From positions 1 to 7,464 of the forward strand of contig DNHS01000050.1 of the NCBI GenBank assembly GCA_003485765.1: a stretch of DNA of 7,464 nt. The letters are read 5' to 3'. This DNA is from Candidatus Omnitrophota bacterium (GTDB taxonomy: Bacteria > Omnitrophota > Gorgyraeia > Gorgyraeales > Gorgyraeaceae). The notes under the pieces are model-generated. The model was not told the origin of the DNA. It saw nothing but the letters and a program-made list of their open reading frames with translations, and did not search any database. A program made the translations under genes and the position numbers. How positions within the stretch are numbered: the stretch's first letter is position 1; each line of letters opens with the position of its first letter. This document shows, piece by piece, positions 5,406 to 7,464 of the stretch.

Positions 5406-7464
5406 ATGTACGCTCAAAACGAAAAAGTAATCCCTGTTTACATTGAAGACGAGATGAAGGCCTCGTATATAAGTTACGCCATGAGCGTAATTGTAGGAAG
5501 AGCTCTGCCTGATGTGCGCGATGGTTTAAAGCCTGTGCATAGAAGAATTTTGTATGCGATGAAGGATCTTGGATTAGAGCATACAAAGCCGTACAAAAAA
5601 TGCGCAAGGATAGTGGGAGAATGTCTTGGAAAATATCACCCGCATGGAGATACAGCTGTGTATGATTCTCTGGTAAGAATGGTTCAGGATTTCTCATTAA
5701 GGTACCCTTTATTAGACGGCCAAGGAAATTTTGGATCGGTTGATGGAGATTTTGCGGCTGCGATGAGATATACAGAATGTCGTATGGCTGCTATAGCAGA
5801 TGAACTTCTCGCTGATATAGATAAAGATACTGTAAAATTTACGCCTAATTTTGACGAGACTCTGGAAGAACCAACGGTATTGCCATCCAGGCTTCCAAAT
5901 TTGTTGGTAAATGGTTCGAGTGGAATCGCTGTAGGTATGGCAACGAATATACCGCCGCATAATCTAATCGAGATCGTGGATGCGATAGTAGAATTGATTG
6001 CTAACCCTGAGACTGGCATAAAAGACCTGATGAAGATTGTTAAAGGGCCTGATTTTCCTACAGCTGGTATTATCTGCGGCAAGGAAGGCATTAAAAGAGC
6101 TTATGAAACAGGCAGAGGGCTTTTAAAAATACACGCCAAAGCGAGTATTGAACAACAGAAACAAGGCAAAGAAGCTATTATTATCACAGAGATACCTTAC
6201 CAGGTAAATAAGTCAAAACTTATAGAAAATATGGCGGGCCTTGTTCAGGATAAAAAGATAGAAGGTATTTCCGATATCAGGGATGAATCTGACAGAGAAG
6301 GGATGAGAATTGTTGTAGAGGTAAAACGCGACCAGAACGCAGAGATAATCCTGAATCAATTGTATAAACATACCCAGATGGAAGAAAGCTTTGGCATTAT
6401 CATGCTTGCCCTGGTTGACAACAGGCCAAAGGTTTTAAACCTGAAGGAGATGCTCGAGGCATATGTCAAGCATAGAAAAGAAATTGTCCGGCGCAGGACA
6501 CAATTTGAACTCACTAAAGCTGAAAAAAGAGCGCATATATTAGAAGGCCTTAAGATAGCGATAGAGCATTTGACCCAGATCATAAAGATCATCAGAGAAT
6601 CAAAGGATCCGAAAGCAGCTCAGGCTGCCTTGATGAAAAATTTTGATTTGAGCGAAGTTCAGGCCCAGGCTATCTTAGAGATGCAGTTGCAGCGCCTGAC
6701 AGCGCTTGAGAGAGATAAGGTAGAAAACGAATATCTCGAGCTTATAAAAAAGATAGAAATGTATAAGGCAATTCTAAAAAGCGAGAAAAAGATTCTAGAA
6801 ATAGTTAAAGATGAAGCATTGGAATTAAAGAAGAAATATGGAGACGAGCGAAGAACCGAGATAGTAGGAAAAGTAGAGGATATTGAGATAGAAGACCTGA
6901 TCAAAGAAGAGGACATGGTTATTACAATAAGCCACGCGGGTTATTTAAAACGCCTGCCGGTAGACGCTTATAGGCGCCAGAAGCGGGGTGGAGCAGGCGT
7001 TACAGGCATAGATATGAAAGAAGAGGATTTTGTAGAGCATTTATTTATTGCGTCCACGCATGAGTACATATTGTTTTTTACAAATAAAGGCAGGGTTCAC
7101 TGGCTTAAGGTTTATGAAATCCCTCAGGCAAGCCGTTCAGCAAGAGGAAAAGCAATTATAAACCTGTTGCAGCTCGAACAAGGTGAAAACATCTCCTCTT
7201 ACGTAAGAGTGAAAGAATTCAAAGAAGACAATTTTGTTATCATGGCAACTAAAAACGGCCTTATTAAAAAGACAGATCTCATGGCTTATTCGAACCCAAG
7301 AAAAGGTGGCATTATTGGCATTACGCTTGAAGAGGGCGATGAACTGATAGATGTGTCGCTGACAGATGGAACACAAGAAATATTAATGGCAACTCATTCA
7401 GGCAAGGCCATACGTTTTCCTGAAAAACAAGTGAGAGATATGGGCAGGGGCGCCAAAGGCGTAA
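5406..7464 (+). CDS. gyrA: DNA gyrase subunit A (3' end beyond the window)
   Basis: GyrA is the breakage-reunion subunit of gyrase. The frame is open from the ATG at 5406 to the last base (686 codons plus one base), so perhaps 110-190 C-terminal residues are missing compared with typical GyrA. The winged-helix core starts with SYAMSVIVGRALPDVRDGLK (23-42). The quinolone-resistance region reads KYHPHGDTAVYD (76-87) with Thr83 and Asp87, numbered as in E. coli. The catalytic tyrosine is Y122 in AAAMRYTE. A long coiled-coil segment (about 355-475) precedes the beta-pinwheel domain from about 500. The GyrA box is QKRGGAG (525-531), which distinguishes it from ParC, though the usual sixth-position Lys/Arg is Ala. 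It starts 3 nt after the gyrB stop with no nearby Shine-Dalgarno (the nearest AGGAA is about 16 nt away), so translational coupling to gyrB is likely. Confidence 0.98.
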   Translation, partial: MYAQNEKVIPVYIEDEMKASYISYAMSVIVGRALPDVRDGLKPVHRRILYAMKDLGLEHTKPYKKCARIVGECLGKYHPHGDTAVYDSLVRMVQDFSLRYPLLDGQGNFGSVDGDFAAAMRYTECRMAAIADELLADIDKDTVKFTPNFDETLEEPTVLPSRLPNLLVNGSSGIAVGMATNIPPHNLIEIVDAIVELIANPETGIKDLMKIVKGPDFPTAGIICGKEGIKRAYETGRGLLKIHAKASIEQQKQGKEAIIITEIPYQVNKSKLIENMAGLVQDKKIEGISDIRDESDREGMRIVVEVKRDQNAEIILNQLYKHTQMEESFGIIMLALVDNRPKVLNLKEMLEAYVKHRKEIVRRRTQFELTKAEKRAHILEGLKIAIEHLTQIIKIIRESKDPKAAQAALMKNFDLSEVQAQAILEMQLQRLTALERDKVENEYLELIKKIEMYKAILKSEKKILEIVKDEALELKKKYGDERRTEIVGKVEDIEIEDLIKEEDMVITISHAGYLKRLPVDAYRRQKRGGAGVTGIDMKEEDFVEHLFIASTHEYILFFTNKGRVHWLKVYEIPQASRSARGKAIINLLQLEQGENISSYVRVKEFKEDNFVIMATKNGLIKKTDLMAYSNPRKGGIIGITLEEGDELIDVSLTDGTQEILMATHSGKAIRFPEKQVRDMGRGAKGV

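Noticed and set aside
5684..6091. Minus-strand open frame of 135 codons opposite gyrA, and similar minus-strand frames elsewhere
   Set aside because: They lie entirely opposite strongly conserved genes, show no recognisable domains and have no supporting ribosome sites; they are shadow frames.

Overview
The window is the start of a bacterial replication-initiation and gyrase cluster. All genes lie on the + strand, in the order dnaA - dnaN - dciA (DUF721) - gyrB - gyrA. The last gene runs off the right edge. The chromosomal origin is expected at or near the left end. Genes are tightly packed, the DNA is moderately AT-rich, and ATA (Ile) and AGA/AGG (Arg) codons are very frequent. The set suggests an uncultivated, Gram-negative-type lineage, because GyrB carries the long insert of the E. 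coli type. Omnitrophota or a neighbouring PVC-like or candidate phylum would fit, but that placement is recognition by eye, not a phylogeny.

Layout. Positions 1-30 hold a perfect TATAAT -10 hexamer and two DnaA-box-like sites 11 bp apart, just before dnaA (31-1374). The 153-bp dnaA-dnaN gap (1375-1527) is the only sizeable non-coding stretch. It holds two copies of an AT-rich 15-mer 21 bp apart, a second TATAAT, one perfect DnaA box (TTATCCACA), a 10-bp perfect inverted repeat and the dnaN Shine-Dalgarno. From dnaN (1528-2619) onward the genes are almost contiguous: 10 bp to dciA (2630-2944), 10 bp (or 34 bp, depending on the start) to gyrB (2955-5402), and 3 bp to gyrA (5406 to beyond 7464).

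Function. DnaA opens the origin, DciA handles the replicative helicase DnaB, the beta clamp DnaN tethers polymerase, and gyrase (GyrB2-GyrA2) supplies negative supercoiling. The layout resembles the common dnaA-dnaN-recF-DUF721-gyrB-gyrA order, but recF is absent from its usual slot.

I found no mobile element gene, CRISPR array, tRNA, rRNA or clearly new system. The points most worth a second look are: a GC-rich REP-like palindrome at the dciA/gyrB junction that holds both the dciA stop and a candidate gyrB start; the compact DnaA-box and -10 arrangement at dnaA; the structured dnaA-dnaN gap; the missing recF; and a GC drop across the first half of dnaN.
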